A stretch of 36,757 bases of DNA from Xanthomonas axonopodis (GTDB lineage Bacteria; Pseudomonadota; Gammaproteobacteria; Xanthomonadales; Xanthomonadaceae): assembly GCF_001304695.1 (NCBI RefSeq), contig NZ_JFAQ01000146.1:1-36757 (forward strand), written 5' to 3'. Both the position numbers and the translations under genes were made by a program. A model generated the notes under the pieces. It saw only the letters and a list, made by a program, of their open reading frames with translations, did no database searches and was not told where the DNA came from. Position 1 is the first letter of the stretch, and every line of letters starts with the position of its first letter. Positions 7,751-15,400 of this stretch are shown here, in pieces.

Positions 7751-8344
7751 ATGAAAGTCACGCTTATCACCGCTTCGCTGTTGGCCATGCTCGCTCTGAC
7801 TGCCTGCGATCGCCCCGGCGGCGATGCCTCGCGCACTGCGCCCGCGGTGTCGCCCGCGCCGACGGCTGCGCCCGTCAGTGGCAGCGGCGCAACAGAGTTG
7901 GCCAAGGGCGATAGCGCAGTGCTGGGCGTGCTGGCTGCGATCGACGACAACGAGATCGCACTCGCCAAGCAGGCCATCGCACAGGATCTGGGCGGTGCCA
8001 CCGGCGAGTTCGCGCAGCAGATGCTGCACGACCACGAGGCCAACCTCGAAAAGACCAAGTCGCTGGGCGCCAGCGAGAGCCCGCGCGCGCAGGCCATGCG
8101 CGCCAGAGGCAAGGCGGCAGTAGAAGCGCTATCCAAGACGCTGACCTTGCCGGACGGCAAGGACGCGTACCGCAATGCATTCATGCGCAACATGGTCATC
8201 GACCATGGCGACACCATCAAGATCATCGATGCGGAGCTGCTGCCCGCCGCCGAAAGCGCGCCGGTCAAGCAGCATCTGGAAGAGACGCGCCGCGTCGTCT
8301 CGGCGCATTTCGAACGCGCCCACGCGGTGTCGTCGTCCAAGTAA
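7751..8344 (+). CDS. DUF4142 domain lipoprotein
   Basis: 197 aa from ATG 7751; the frame is open a little upstream, but this start gives a clean lipoprotein signal, MKVTLITASLLAMLALTAC, with the lipobox Cys at residue 19. An Ala/Pro-rich linker (about 20-50) leads into a helical DUF4142 domain (about 55-190). It carries the family-like pattern of a small start helix (DSAVLGVLAAIDDNEIALA), FAQQMLHDHEANL, and a final NMVIDHGDTIKIIDAELLP helix with His/Asp/Glu. DUF4142 is a ferritin-like four-helix domain of unknown function, found in periplasmic proteins that often respond to stress. It is predicted to be anchored in the envelope and is a single gene between two hairpins. Confidence 0.88.
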   Translation: MKVTLITASLLAMLALTACDRPGGDASRTAPAVSPAPTAAPVSGSGATELAKGDSAVLGVLAAIDDNEIALAKQAIAQDLGGATGEFAQQMLHDHEANLEKTKSLGASESPRAQAMRARGKAAVEALSKTLTLPDGKDAYRNAFMRNMVIDHGDTIKIIDAELLPAAESAPVKQHLEETRRVVSAHFERAHAVSSSK

Positions 8345-8368
8345 GCAGGTGATCAAGCGCTCACCCTG

Positions 8369-8397
8369 CAAACGCGCCGGCCAGTCCGGCGCGTTTG
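8369..8397 (+). terminator. Long hairpin after the DUF4142 gene
   Basis: Perfect 12-bp stem CAAACGCGCCGG/CCGGCGCGTTTG (8369-8380, 8386-8397) with loop CCAGT. The T run lies inside the stem and no T tract follows, so termination may be partial or bidirectional. Confidence 0.7.
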
Positions 8398-8550
8398 CGT
8401 TGGGTGGACAGCACACGCCGCTGTCGTCGAGGTAGTTGGGCCACGCTGCAAGCTGACGGCGCAGCGCACAGCCGCATGCCCGCGCCAGCTTCACCTCGCT
8501 TGACGTGATCCTGGCCTATCGTGCCGCATCCACTCGGCCAGGAGCCCTGC

Positions 8551-9438
8551 ATGCATCTGCTCATCACCGGCGGCACCGGCTTCATTGGCCAGGCCTTGTG
8601 CCCGGCATTGCTGCAGGCCGGCCATCAGGTCAGCGTACTGACCCGCGACCCGCAGCGCGCCACGCGCAGCCTGCCCGGCATCACCGCCGTGCACACATTG
8701 GACGGAGTCCAGGCCGATGCGGTCATCAACCTGGCCGGCGAGCCGCTGACCGCCGGCCGCTGGACCGATGCCCGCAAGCAGCGCTTCCGCCAATCGCGAC
8801 TGGGCATCACGCGCCAATTGCATGCCTGGATCGCGCAGCAGCCGGCCGCACAACGCCCATCGGTGCTGATTTCCGGTTCGGCCGTGGGCTACTACGGCGA
8901 ACGTGGCGATACTGCGTTGACCGAAGCCGAGCCCGCCGGCGATGACTTCTCCGCCGTGCTGTGCCGCGACTGGGAAGCCGAAGCCAACACCATCGCCGTA
9001 CTCGGCCCGCGGGTGAGCTGGGTGCGCACCGGGATCGTGCTGGATCGCGATGGCGGCGCGCTGGCCCGCATGCTGCCGGCATTCCGATTCGGTGGCGGTG
9101 GGCCGTTCGGCGATGGCCGACACTGGATGAGCTGGATCCACCGCACCGATATGGTTGCGCTCTTGCTGTGGCTGCTGCAGCACGGCCAGCCCGGCGCCTA
9201 CAACGCGACGGCGCCCAATCCGGTCACCAATGCCGATTTCGCGCGCACGCTGGCCCAGGTACTGCACCGTCCCGCCCTGTTGGCCTTGCCGAGCGGTGTG
9301 CTGCGGCTGGGCTTCGGCGAGATGGCCGACCTGCTGCTGATCAGCCAGCGCGTGCTACCGCAACGCGCGCTCGATGCCGGCTTCCGCTTTCAGTACCTCC
9401 ACCTGGACGCTGCGCTGCGTGCCATTCTGCAGCGCTGA
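8551..9438 (+). CDS. TIGR01777 family NAD(P)-dependent epimerase (YfcH-like)
   Basis: 295 aa from ATG 8551 behind AGGAG. It is an extended short-chain dehydrogenase/reductase: the nucleotide-binding GGTGFIG is at residues 7-13, then VINLAGEPL, the SGSAVGYYG segment with the YxxxK-region Tyr replaced as in this family, and a C-terminal DUF1731-like part (LALPSGVLRLGFGEMADLLL). These are cytoplasmic sugar-nucleotide-epimerase-like proteins; the physiological substrate of YfcH relatives is unknown. Length matches the family (about 295-300). The gene appears complete and monocistronic, ending before a bidirectional hairpin. Confidence 0.92.
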   Translation: MHLLITGGTGFIGQALCPALLQAGHQVSVLTRDPQRATRSLPGITAVHTLDGVQADAVINLAGEPLTAGRWTDARKQRFRQSRLGITRQLHAWIAQQPAAQRPSVLISGSAVGYYGERGDTALTEAEPAGDDFSAVLCRDWEAEANTIAVLGPRVSWVRTGIVLDRDGGALARMLPAFRFGGGGPFGDGRHWMSWIHRTDMVALLLWLLQHGQPGAYNATAPNPVTNADFARTLAQVLHRPALLALPSGVLRLGFGEMADLLLISQRVLPQRALDAGFRFQYLHLDAALRAILQR

Positions 9439-9606
9439 GCGGCGGCCGAGAGGTGGGAATCGAAAGCGCTTACTCGGATGCGCGCGCAACACCGCGACGC
9501 ACGAGAGGCTTCCAAGCCGAGCGGGTCGAACTTCGCCGAAGCGGCTAAGCGGCTGCAACGAACGATTCCATCAGACTGCGACAGTAAAGGCCGACAGATC
9601 GGCCAC

Positions 9607-9642
9607 AAAAAAGCCGACGCTGTGGCACAGCGCCGGCTTTTC
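9607..9642 (-). terminator. Bidirectional terminator between epimerase and H1-like gene
   Basis: AAAAAAGCCGACGCTG and CAGCGCCGGCTTTT (9607-9622, 9628-9642) pair around a short loop with one mismatch. On the minus strand the stem is followed by six T, which fits termination of the H1-like gene; the shorter TTTT serves the plus strand. Confidence 0.85.
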
Positions 9643-9696
9643 AACAGTAAACGTGGTGCATGCGCTGCACGCAACGCACGCCCCAGCGTGACAACC

Positions 9697-10536
9697 TCAA
9701 CGCGTGACGCGCTTTGCCGCTTTTTTACCCACTGCCTTGCGCGCGGCGGTGGTCTTTGCCACCGCACGCGTTGCCGTGGTCTTGGTGACCTTGGCGGCTT
9801 TCTTCAACGCGGTCTTGGTCACAGCTTTCTTGAGCGGGGCCTTTTTCACTGCGGCCTGCTTGGTCGCGGTTTGCTTGGCGACCGGGGCCTTCTTGGCTGC
9901 AGGCTTGGCCAACGTCTTCCTCGCCGCCGCCGGCTTGGCTGCCAGCTTCTTCGCTGCCGTGCGCGCGTTCACCGTTGCAACAGCGGTCTTGCGCGCGGCG
10001 CTCTTGGCAGCGGTCTTGGCACTCAGTGCGGCCGCTTCGGCCTTGGCATTGGCCTTGGCGGTTTCCAGCTTGCGCCTGGTAGTGGCCTTGGTGTCGGTGA
10101 TCTTCTTCTTGGCCGCGGCGCTGGTGCTGCTCAACTTCTGCTTGGCGGCCTGCGTGGTCGAGGTCAACGTGTGCTTGGCCGCGTCCTTGGTGGCGGCAAG
10201 CTTCTGCTTGGCGGCCTCCTTGGTGGCAACCAGCGTGTCCTTGGCAGCATCCTTGGTGGCCGCAAGCGAACGCTTGGTCTTGGCCACGCTGCGTTTCACT
10301 GCGGTAGCCGCATTACCGGCGTTCTTGGCCACGTTCCTTTCGACCTTGACCACTGCCTTGCGCGCTTTCGCCACCTGCGTCTTGACCTCTTCCACCACCG
10401 TGCCTGCAGCCTCCTGCACGCTGGCAACCGCCTCGCTGGCGGTGCTGGCGATGGTCTCGGTCAACTCGGTGGCGGTGCTTTTTACGCTATCGACGGCGTC
10501 GGACAGGGTTGCCGTTACACCATTGCCGTTGCTCAT
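9697..10536 (-). CDS. Histone H1-like Lys/Ala-rich protein with 11-residue repeats
   Basis: 279 aa, ATG 10536 behind AAGGAGGGTCT. Three parts are visible. Residues 1-50 are acidic/Ser-Thr-rich helices (DAVDSVKSTATELTETIAS), phasin- or LEA-like. Residues 91-167 are seven consecutive 11-residue units, such as LAATKDAAKDT, LVATKEAAKQK and LAATKDAAKHT, which should form long amphipathic helices. Residues about 170-279 are a very basic K/A/P tail (KKLAAKPAAARKTLAKPAAK) like eukaryotic histone H1 tails and bacterial AlgP- or HC-type proteins. DNA or RNA binding is likely from the tail; chromatin or desiccation-protection roles are inference. It is transcribed divergently from the downstream-facing degP-like gene. 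Confidence 0.85.
   Translation of the reverse strand: MSNGNGVTATLSDAVDSVKSTATELTETIASTASEAVASVQEAAGTVVEEVKTQVAKARKAVVKVERNVAKNAGNAATAVKRSVAKTKRSLAATKDAAKDTLVATKEAAKQKLAATKDAAKHTLTSTTQAAKQKLSSTSAAAKKKITDTKATTRRKLETAKANAKAEAAALSAKTAAKSAARKTAVATVNARTAAKKLAAKPAAARKTLAKPAAKKAPVAKQTATKQAAVKKAPLKKAVTKTALKKAAKVTKTTATRAVAKTTAARKAVGKKAAKRVTR
10036..10266 (-). repeat. Seven tandem 33-bp units coding the 11-residue repeats
   Basis: Codons 91-167 of the H1-like gene. Each unit encodes the pattern L-x-x-T-x-x-A-A-K-x-x. The first three units are the most alike; later ones diverge (ITDTKATTRRK, LETAKANAKAE). Confidence 0.8.
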
Positions 10537-10778
10537 AGACCCTCCTTAAGGGCGTCAGTGCGGAAAACTAGACGATGCGCGACCGCACGCAACATGCTGA
10601 ACAGGCATCGGATCAAGCGGACGCTACGCCCGGCCCGTCGGGCTGTCAACGCAATCAGGGCAGGGGATGCGCGGCACTTTCACCGACAGTTAAATTGCGC
10701 GCAGGCACTCTCGTTCAGCTTGATTTACGCAGTCAGACGCCCTATTCCTCATCCACCGCGTAACCCGGAATCCGTTCC

Positions 10779-12215
10779 ATGCGACCGCTGCCTACCCTGC
10801 TGACTCTTTCGCTGGCCGCTGCCTTCGGCGGATTTGCCGCCACCGGCGTCAACGCCTGGCTCGACAATCGCGCCGAAGCCACGCCCCCTGGCAACGCCGC
10901 CTTTACCCTGCCAACGGCCGCCGCACTGCCGGCCGCGGTCGCCGGCCAGCCGGTACCGTCGCTGGCGCCGATGCTGCAGCAGGCCATGCCCGCGGTGGTG
11001 AGCGTGAACACCAAGCAAGTGGTGCGCGTCCGCAACCCGTTCTTCAATGACCCGATCCTGCGCCGGCTGTTTCCGCAGGTGCCGCAAGACCGCATCAACG
11101 AGTCGCTGGGTTCGGGCGTGATCATCGATGCGCAAAAAGGGTATGTACTGACCAATCACCACGTCATCGAAAACGCCGACGACGTGCAGGTGACGCTCGG
11201 TGACGGACGCACGGTCAAGGCCGAGTTCATCGGCTCCGATGCCGATACCGATATTGCGCTGATCCGCATCAAGGCCGACCACCTCACCGATATCAAGCTG
11301 GCCGACAGCAACGCGCTCCGCGTGGGCGATTTTGTGGTGGCCATCGGCAACCCGTTCGGCTTCACCCAGACCGTCACCTCCGGCATCGTCTCGGCCGTGG
11401 GGCGCAGCGGGATTCGCGGCCTGGGCTATCAGAACTTCATCCAGACCGATGCCTCGATCAACCCCGGCAACTCGGGCGGCGCGCTGGTCAACCTGCAAGG
11501 CCAGTTGGTTGGCATCAACACCGCCAGCTTCAATCCGCAGGGCAGCATGGCCGGCAATATCGGCCTGGGGCTGGCGATTCCATCCAACCTGGCGCGCAAC
11601 GTCGTCGAGCAATTGGTCACCAAGGGTGTGGTGGTGCGCGGCACGCTCGGCCTGGAAACCCAGAACCTCACCCAACAGATGTTGCAGGGCCTGGGCGTGG
11701 ATTCGTTGCGCGGTGCCTTGGTGACACGTGTGTTGCCGGGCTCCGCAGCGGCGGCGGCAGGCGTGCAACCGGGCGACGTCGTGGTGGCGGCCAACGACCA
11801 GCGCGTGGACAGCGCCGAAGCGCTGCACAACTACGAAGGCTTGCAGGCGGTGGGCAGTGCGGTGACCTTGGATATCCGTCGCGACGGCAAGCCGCTCAAG
11901 CTCAAGGCCACACTGAAAGAACAGGACCGCGCCGTCACCGGCGACATGCTGGACCCGCGCCTGACTGGCGCGACTTTCGTCGATCTACCCGAATCGCTGC
12001 GTCAGTCGGGCATCACCGGGGTGATGGTGAGCGAGGTCAAACGCGGCGGCCGCGCGGCGGCCAACGGACTGGTCGCCGGCGATGTGATCGTGGCCAGCAG
12101 CGTGGGCGAGTTCGCCGACCTGGCCAGCTGGCGCGCCAATTTCCAGCGCAAGCCGCAGCAGCTTGTCGTGCGTATCCTGCGTGGCAACGCGCAGTACGAC
12201 GCGCTGATGCGTTGA
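10779..12215 (+). CDS. Periplasmic serine protease, DegP/DegQ (HtrA) family
   Basis: 478 aa. A signal peptide (MRPLPTLLTLSLAAAFGG..., cleavage after VNA or nearby) sends it to the periplasm. The trypsin-like domain holds the triad His128 (TNHHVI), Asp158 (DTDIAL) and Ser232 (NPGNSGGAL). Two PDZ domains follow: about 285-370 (VLPGSAAAAAGVQPGDVV) and about 385-478 (VKRGGRAAANGLVAGDVI). HtrA proteases degrade or refold damaged envelope proteins. The layout and length fit DegQ/DegP/MucD; I do not choose among these. The 242-bp region shared with the divergent H1-like gene should carry its promoter. No clear terminator follows. Confidence 0.95.
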   Translation: MRPLPTLLTLSLAAAFGGFAATGVNAWLDNRAEATPPGNAAFTLPTAAALPAAVAGQPVPSLAPMLQQAMPAVVSVNTKQVVRVRNPFFNDPILRRLFPQVPQDRINESLGSGVIIDAQKGYVLTNHHVIENADDVQVTLGDGRTVKAEFIGSDADTDIALIRIKADHLTDIKLADSNALRVGDFVVAIGNPFGFTQTVTSGIVSAVGRSGIRGLGYQNFIQTDASINPGNSGGALVNLQGQLVGINTASFNPQGSMAGNIGLGLAIPSNLARNVVEQLVTKGVVVRGTLGLETQNLTQQMLQGLGVDSLRGALVTRVLPGSAAAAAGVQPGDVVVAANDQRVDSAEALHNYEGLQAVGSAVTLDIRRDGKPLKLKATLKEQDRAVTGDMLDPRLTGATFVDLPESLRQSGITGVMVSEVKRGGRAAANGLVAGDVIVASSVGEFADLASWRANFQRKPQQLVVRILRGNAQYDALMR

Positions 12216-12331
12216 CGCGATGTGTACCGAAAGTTGCCTCCACTAACGCCTCCTACACCCCCCCGATGCTATTGCTACTGCTCGACCGCACGTGAGTGGC
12301 GGCTGCCATCAATGACCGAAGGAGATATCGC

Positions 12332-12694
12332 ATGAGCCCCACCAATACCGATCAGCTGAAGGAAAACCTGAGCGAAGCCGGCACCCACCTGAAGTCGGCA
12401 GCAAGCGCTGCTGGCGAAGCCGTCAGGGGTGCCACCAGCGCCGCTGGCGATGAGCTCAAGCTCGGTCGCGCCAACGTCAAGGCCGAACTGTCCGACACCG
12501 CGCTGGCCGGCATGGCCGCTGCCGAGTTCGGCGGAGCCGCTGCCAAGGAGCAGATGGACGTGCTGGTTGCCAAGGGCAATGATCTGCTGGAAAGCGCCAC
12601 CGATCTGATCCGCGAGCGTCCGCTAGCTGCCTTTGGCGTTGCCTTCGCCGCTGGCTGGGTCATCGCCAAGCTGGCACGCAGCAACGACAACTAA
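12332..12694 (+). CDS. ElaB/YqjD/DUF883-like membrane-anchored protein
   Basis: 120 aa from ATG 12332 behind GAAGGAGATAT. Residues 1-90 are a long, polar, Ala-rich helix (LKENLSEAGTHLKSAASAAG). Near the end a conserved-looking IRERPLAAFGVAFAAGW leads into a single C-terminal transmembrane helix. That is the layout of YqjD/ElaB proteins, which in E. coli are tail-anchored inner-membrane proteins that bind ribosomes in stationary phase. It is the first gene of a tight trio with a YqjE-like and a YqjK-like gene, the same order as E. coli yqjD-yqjE-yqjK. Confidence 0.85.
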   Translation: MSPTNTDQLKENLSEAGTHLKSAASAAGEAVRGATSAAGDELKLGRANVKAELSDTALAGMAAAEFGGAAAKEQMDVLVAKGNDLLESATDLIRERPLAAFGVAFAAGWVIAKLARSNDN

Positions 12695-12697
12695 GTC

Positions 12698-13183
12698 GTG
12701 AGCGATCAGGCCTCTCCCACTGCAGAAGCCGAGGCGCCAGACGCGCGCGCGCAGACGCCAGGACTGGACGAAAGCGTACGTGCGGTCGGCGCAGCCGGTC
12801 GTGCAACGCTGGGCTCGGCCAAGGACACCAGCCGCGCACTGCGCCGGCTGGTGTCGGCCGATCTGCAACTGGCACGCAGTGCGTTCGGGCGTGGTCTGGC
12901 GTGGGCCTGCGTGGCCGTGGTGTTCGGTGCCTCGTCATGGTTGCTGCTGGCCGGTGCGATCATCGCCCTGCTGCAGCGTGCCGGGCTGTCGTGGTTCGAG
13001 GCGATGTTCTTTACTGCGTTGGCGAGTCTGTTGGTGACCGGCATCGCGGCATGGCGAGTGTTCTTCTACTTCGACCACACCGGCATGAATGCAACGCGCC
13101 GCCAGCTCATCAAGTTGGGGATTTTCGATGACCCCAGCAAGGACGATGATGCGGCGACCTCTGCCAGTGGAGCACGTCCATGA
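12698..13183 (+). CDS. YqjE/phage-holin-family membrane protein
   Basis: 161 aa, GTG start at 12698, only 3 bp after the previous stop and without its own clear Shine-Dalgarno, so probably translated by coupling. The N-terminal 40 residues are acidic and disordered. Residues about 45-70 form an amphipathic helix (LRRLVSADLQLARSAFGRG). Two transmembrane segments follow (WACVAVVFGASSWLLLAGAI and a second near FTALASLLVTGIAAW), ending in a charged tail. This is the YqjE (Phage_holin_3_6) architecture. Despite the family name there is no phage here. The function in bacteria is unknown, with membrane stress suspected. Confidence 0.85.
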   Translation: MSDQASPTAEAEAPDARAQTPGLDESVRAVGAAGRATLGSAKDTSRALRRLVSADLQLARSAFGRGLAWACVAVVFGASSWLLLAGAIIALLQRAGLSWFEAMFFTALASLLVTGIAAWRVFFYFDHTGMNATRRQLIKLGIFDDPSKDDDAATSASGARP

Positions 13184-13563
13184 AGTTTGGGACCTTGCGT
13201 CAACGCGTCGAGCGCGCCGAATTTCTGGTCGAAGGACGCGCGCAGGAAACGCGTCTGCATTGGAGCCAATTACGCCAGACCTGGCGTGCCGGGTGGTCTC
13301 CGCTGCGCATCGTGACAGTTGGCTTCGGGCTGGGGTTTGTCACCGGCTGCAACGAACCACAGGCGGCACTGGGCAGCATCGCCAGCAAGCTTGGCGGCAT
13401 CCCCAAGCTTCTGCAGATGATCAGCACCATCTCTGCATTGTTTACTGCGCACCGCGCGCAGGAAGCATCCGAGCAGGCCGAACGTGCAGCAGACAACGCC
13501 GAGGAGGTGGCCGCCGACCCGCCGGTGACCGTGGTGCAGGTCCCGGCCGATCGCGCCGCCTGA
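13180..13563 (+). CDS. YqjK-like hypothetical protein
   Basis: 127 aa. The ATG overlaps the previous TGA by four bases (ATGA at 13180-13183), so it is translationally coupled. The N-terminal part is basic and helical (LRQRVERAEFLVEGRAQETRLHW), similar in layout to YqjK. The middle (SPLRIVTVGFGLGFVTG) is moderately hydrophobic with a C residue after FVTG. The C-terminal third is an Ala/Glu-rich helix. The family call rests mainly on position after the YqjE-like gene. A hairpin with a GC stem follows at 13579. Confidence 0.7.
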   Translation: MKFGTLRQRVERAEFLVEGRAQETRLHWSQLRQTWRAGWSPLRIVTVGFGLGFVTGCNEPQAALGSIASKLGGIPKLLQMISTISALFTAHRAQEASEQAERAADNAEEVAADPPVTVVQVPADRAA

Positions 13564-13578
13564 TCGCGGACGGTATTC

Positions 13579-13612
13579 ACGGCGGCTAGCGAATTGCTGG
13601 GCCGCCGTTATT
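13579..13612 (+). terminator. Probable terminator of the elaB-yqjE-yqjK-like operon
   Basis: 8-bp stem ACGGCGGC/GCCGCCGT (13579-13586, 13601-13608) with a 14-nt loop and a short TATT tail. The large loop and short tail lower confidence. Confidence 0.5.
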
Positions 13613-14169
13613 GGTGGCAGCAGATTGGCCCGTGCAAGGCATCAGCGCACCAGCGCCATTTTGAATATGCGCGAGCGCCGGATGGACGTGTTCGGACGCT
13701 GGCCCTGGATGCAACACGCACGTGCCGCGCTTGGGGATGGGTTGGAAGAACCGCTGCACCGCGAACTCGCGATGCAGGTATCTGCGCAGTGCATTTTCGC
13801 TAAATGACCGCGCGCCGTGGTTGCTTGCGGATACTCGCCATGATTGCTGTTGATATCGGCTCTGACATGTGGGGTCGCGCGCCATGAGTGACCATTGAGC
13901 GTTGCTGATCGCGGTGATGTCTGACGGCCGTTCGCGCGCAGGATGCGTGCTGTCGCAGTTGGCAGCTTGCGGCAGAATCCTGGCGTCGGTGGCAATGCCA
14001 CCTCGACGAGCGATTCGGCGTCCGCAACCTGCACAAGGACGAGTGCGGCCGAGTTCGCCACAAGCCTTCGCGCGCTGACATCCCGCCCGCAGACTCTGTG
14101 TGCGCCGTTGACGCATTGCGCTGATAATGGCGCACCGCTGGCAGCCGCCAGTCTGCTGCCAGGGCGCGC
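13613..14169. other. 557-bp region without a supported gene
   Basis: Several short frames cross it, but none has a good start site, a recognisable domain or consistent codon use. A frame at 13664-13807 (MRERRMDVFGRWPWMQHA...) is the least random and could be a gene remnant. No repeat or RNA gene is seen. The last part should contain the promoter of the AI-2E-family gene at 14170. Confidence 0.4.
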
Positions 14170-15276
14170 ATGTCTCTTCCCGTCGACTCATCGGATGCCG
14201 CCGCCGCGGCAGATTCGCTTCCGCCCGCACCGGCGCCCCGCCCGCGCGCGCCGGCCTCGCTGGTGGTGCTGGCCACGCTCGCCGTTGGGTACACGCTATG
14301 GGCGGCGCAGACGATCATCCTGCCGATCATGCTGGCCGCGTTTTTCGCGCTGATCGGCAACCCCATCCTGCGCGGTCTGCGCAAGCTGTATATCCCGCGG
14401 TTTCTCGGCGCCTTGCTCATCCTGTGCCTTGGCCTGGCCGGCACGGTCACGCTGGCCGCGCAATTGGCCGGCCCTGCCGCCGAATGGGTGCAGCAGGCAC
14501 CACGGCATATGCGCCAGATTGCGCGCGATGTGCGCGATCTGACCAAGCCGGTGATGCAAGCCAACCAGGCAGCGGAAAATTTTGCACGCGCGGCCGGTGG
14601 CGAAGGCCAGCGCGGCGTGCAGATCGTGCGCACGCAGATGGACGACCCCTACAAGGCACTGGTCCGCACCCCCAAGCTGGCCGCCTCGGTACTGGCGGTG
14701 GTGCTGCTGACGTTCTTCTTCATGGTGTATGGCGAAAGCCTGCAGCGGCATGCGATCGCCTTGCTACCGAACCGGCAGCAGCAACGGTTCACCACCGAGA
14801 TCATGCTGGACATCGAACGCGAGGTCTCGCGCTACGTGCTCACCATCAGCGTGATCAACACGCTGGTCGGGCTGGTGTTTGCCGGTATTTTGTCTGTCCT
14901 GCAGATTCCGCTGCCCGAAGCGATCCTGTGGGGAACGGTGGTCGCATTGCTGAATTTCGCACCGTATGTCGGCCCGTTGATCGGCGTGATGCTGATGCTG
15001 CTGATGGGTTTTGTGGAATTCCGCACCACCTTGTCCTCGCTGCTGCCGGCGATCCTGTACCTGGCGCTGCACACCATCGAAGGCCAGGTGGTGACACCGA
15101 TCGTGCTGGGCCGACGCATGGCGATTTCGCCGCTGATGCTGATCCTGGCGCTGATGCTGTTCGGCTGGCTGTGGGGCATGGTCGGCCTGCTGCTGGCAGT
15201 GCCGTTGCTGGTCTGCATCAAGATGGTGCTGAGCCGGGTGGACGGGATGCAGCGCTGGGCGCGATTGCTTGAGTAG
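14170..15276 (+). CDS. AI-2E family transporter (UPF0118/PerM-type permease)
   Basis: 368 aa. An Ala/Pro-rich cytoplasmic N-terminus (about 1-28) precedes about eight transmembrane segments: two N-terminal pairs, a large soluble insert (about 105-170, helical), and a C-terminal bundle. Family hallmarks include the hydrophobic motifs LLNFAPYVGPLIG and EGQVVTPIVLGRRM, and the final VGLLLAVPLLVCIKM. Members include TqsA (autoinducer-2 export), PerM and sodium/proton antiporters, so the substrate cannot be told from sequence. It sits alone; the heptad-repeat hairpin at 15279 begins 2 bp after the stop and probably ends transcription. Confidence 0.92.
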   Translation: MSLPVDSSDAAAAADSLPPAPAPRPRAPASLVVLATLAVGYTLWAAQTIILPIMLAAFFALIGNPILRGLRKLYIPRFLGALLILCLGLAGTVTLAAQLAGPAAEWVQQAPRHMRQIARDVRDLTKPVMQANQAAENFARAAGGEGQRGVQIVRTQMDDPYKALVRTPKLAASVLAVVLLTFFFMVYGESLQRHAIALLPNRQQQRFTTEIMLDIEREVSRYVLTISVINTLVGLVFAGILSVLQIPLPEAILWGTVVALLNFAPYVGPLIGVMLMLLMGFVEFRTTLSSLLPAILYLALHTIEGQVVTPIVLGRRMAISPLMLILALMLFGWLWGMVGLLLAVPLLVCIKMVLSRVDGMQRWARLLE

Positions 15277-15278
15277 CC

Positions 15279-15375
15279 GGGATTGGGGATTCGGGATTCG
15301 GGATTGGTAAACGCAACCGCACAGCTGCCGTTGCCAATCCCCAATCCCCAATCCCGACTCCCCAATCCCCTTTTT
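15279..15375 (+). repeat. Inverted clusters of 7-bp GGGATTS repeats, terminator-like
   Basis: The first arm has four exact tandem heptads, GGGATTG, GGGATTC, GGGATTC, GGGATTG (15279-15306). The second arm, 15335-15369, has the complementary CAATCCC heptad five times, with one variant (GACTCCC). The arms can fold into a long hairpin with an internal spacer (15307-15334), followed by TTTTT at 15371-15375. This should end transcription of the AI-2E-family gene. A related forward-only cluster is at 26169. Confidence 0.85.
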
Positions 15376-15400
15376 ACCGCAACACCCGTAAAATCCGGCA

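Noticed and set aside
9704-10549. Long plus-strand frame with a very hydrophobic, Val/Ala-rich translation
   Set aside because: It is the antisense of the Lys/Ala-rich H1-like gene; its hydrophobicity follows from complement codons. No ribosome-binding site or family.
13625-13807. Short plus-strand frame (60 codons) after the yqjK-like gene
   Set aside because: TTG start without a ribosome-binding site and no known family; noted only as a possible remnant.
14127-15272. Plus-strand 381-codon frame overlapping the AI-2E-family gene
   Set aside because: Out-of-frame shadow with Ala/Arg/His-rich nonsense; the 14170 frame has the membrane helices and family motifs.
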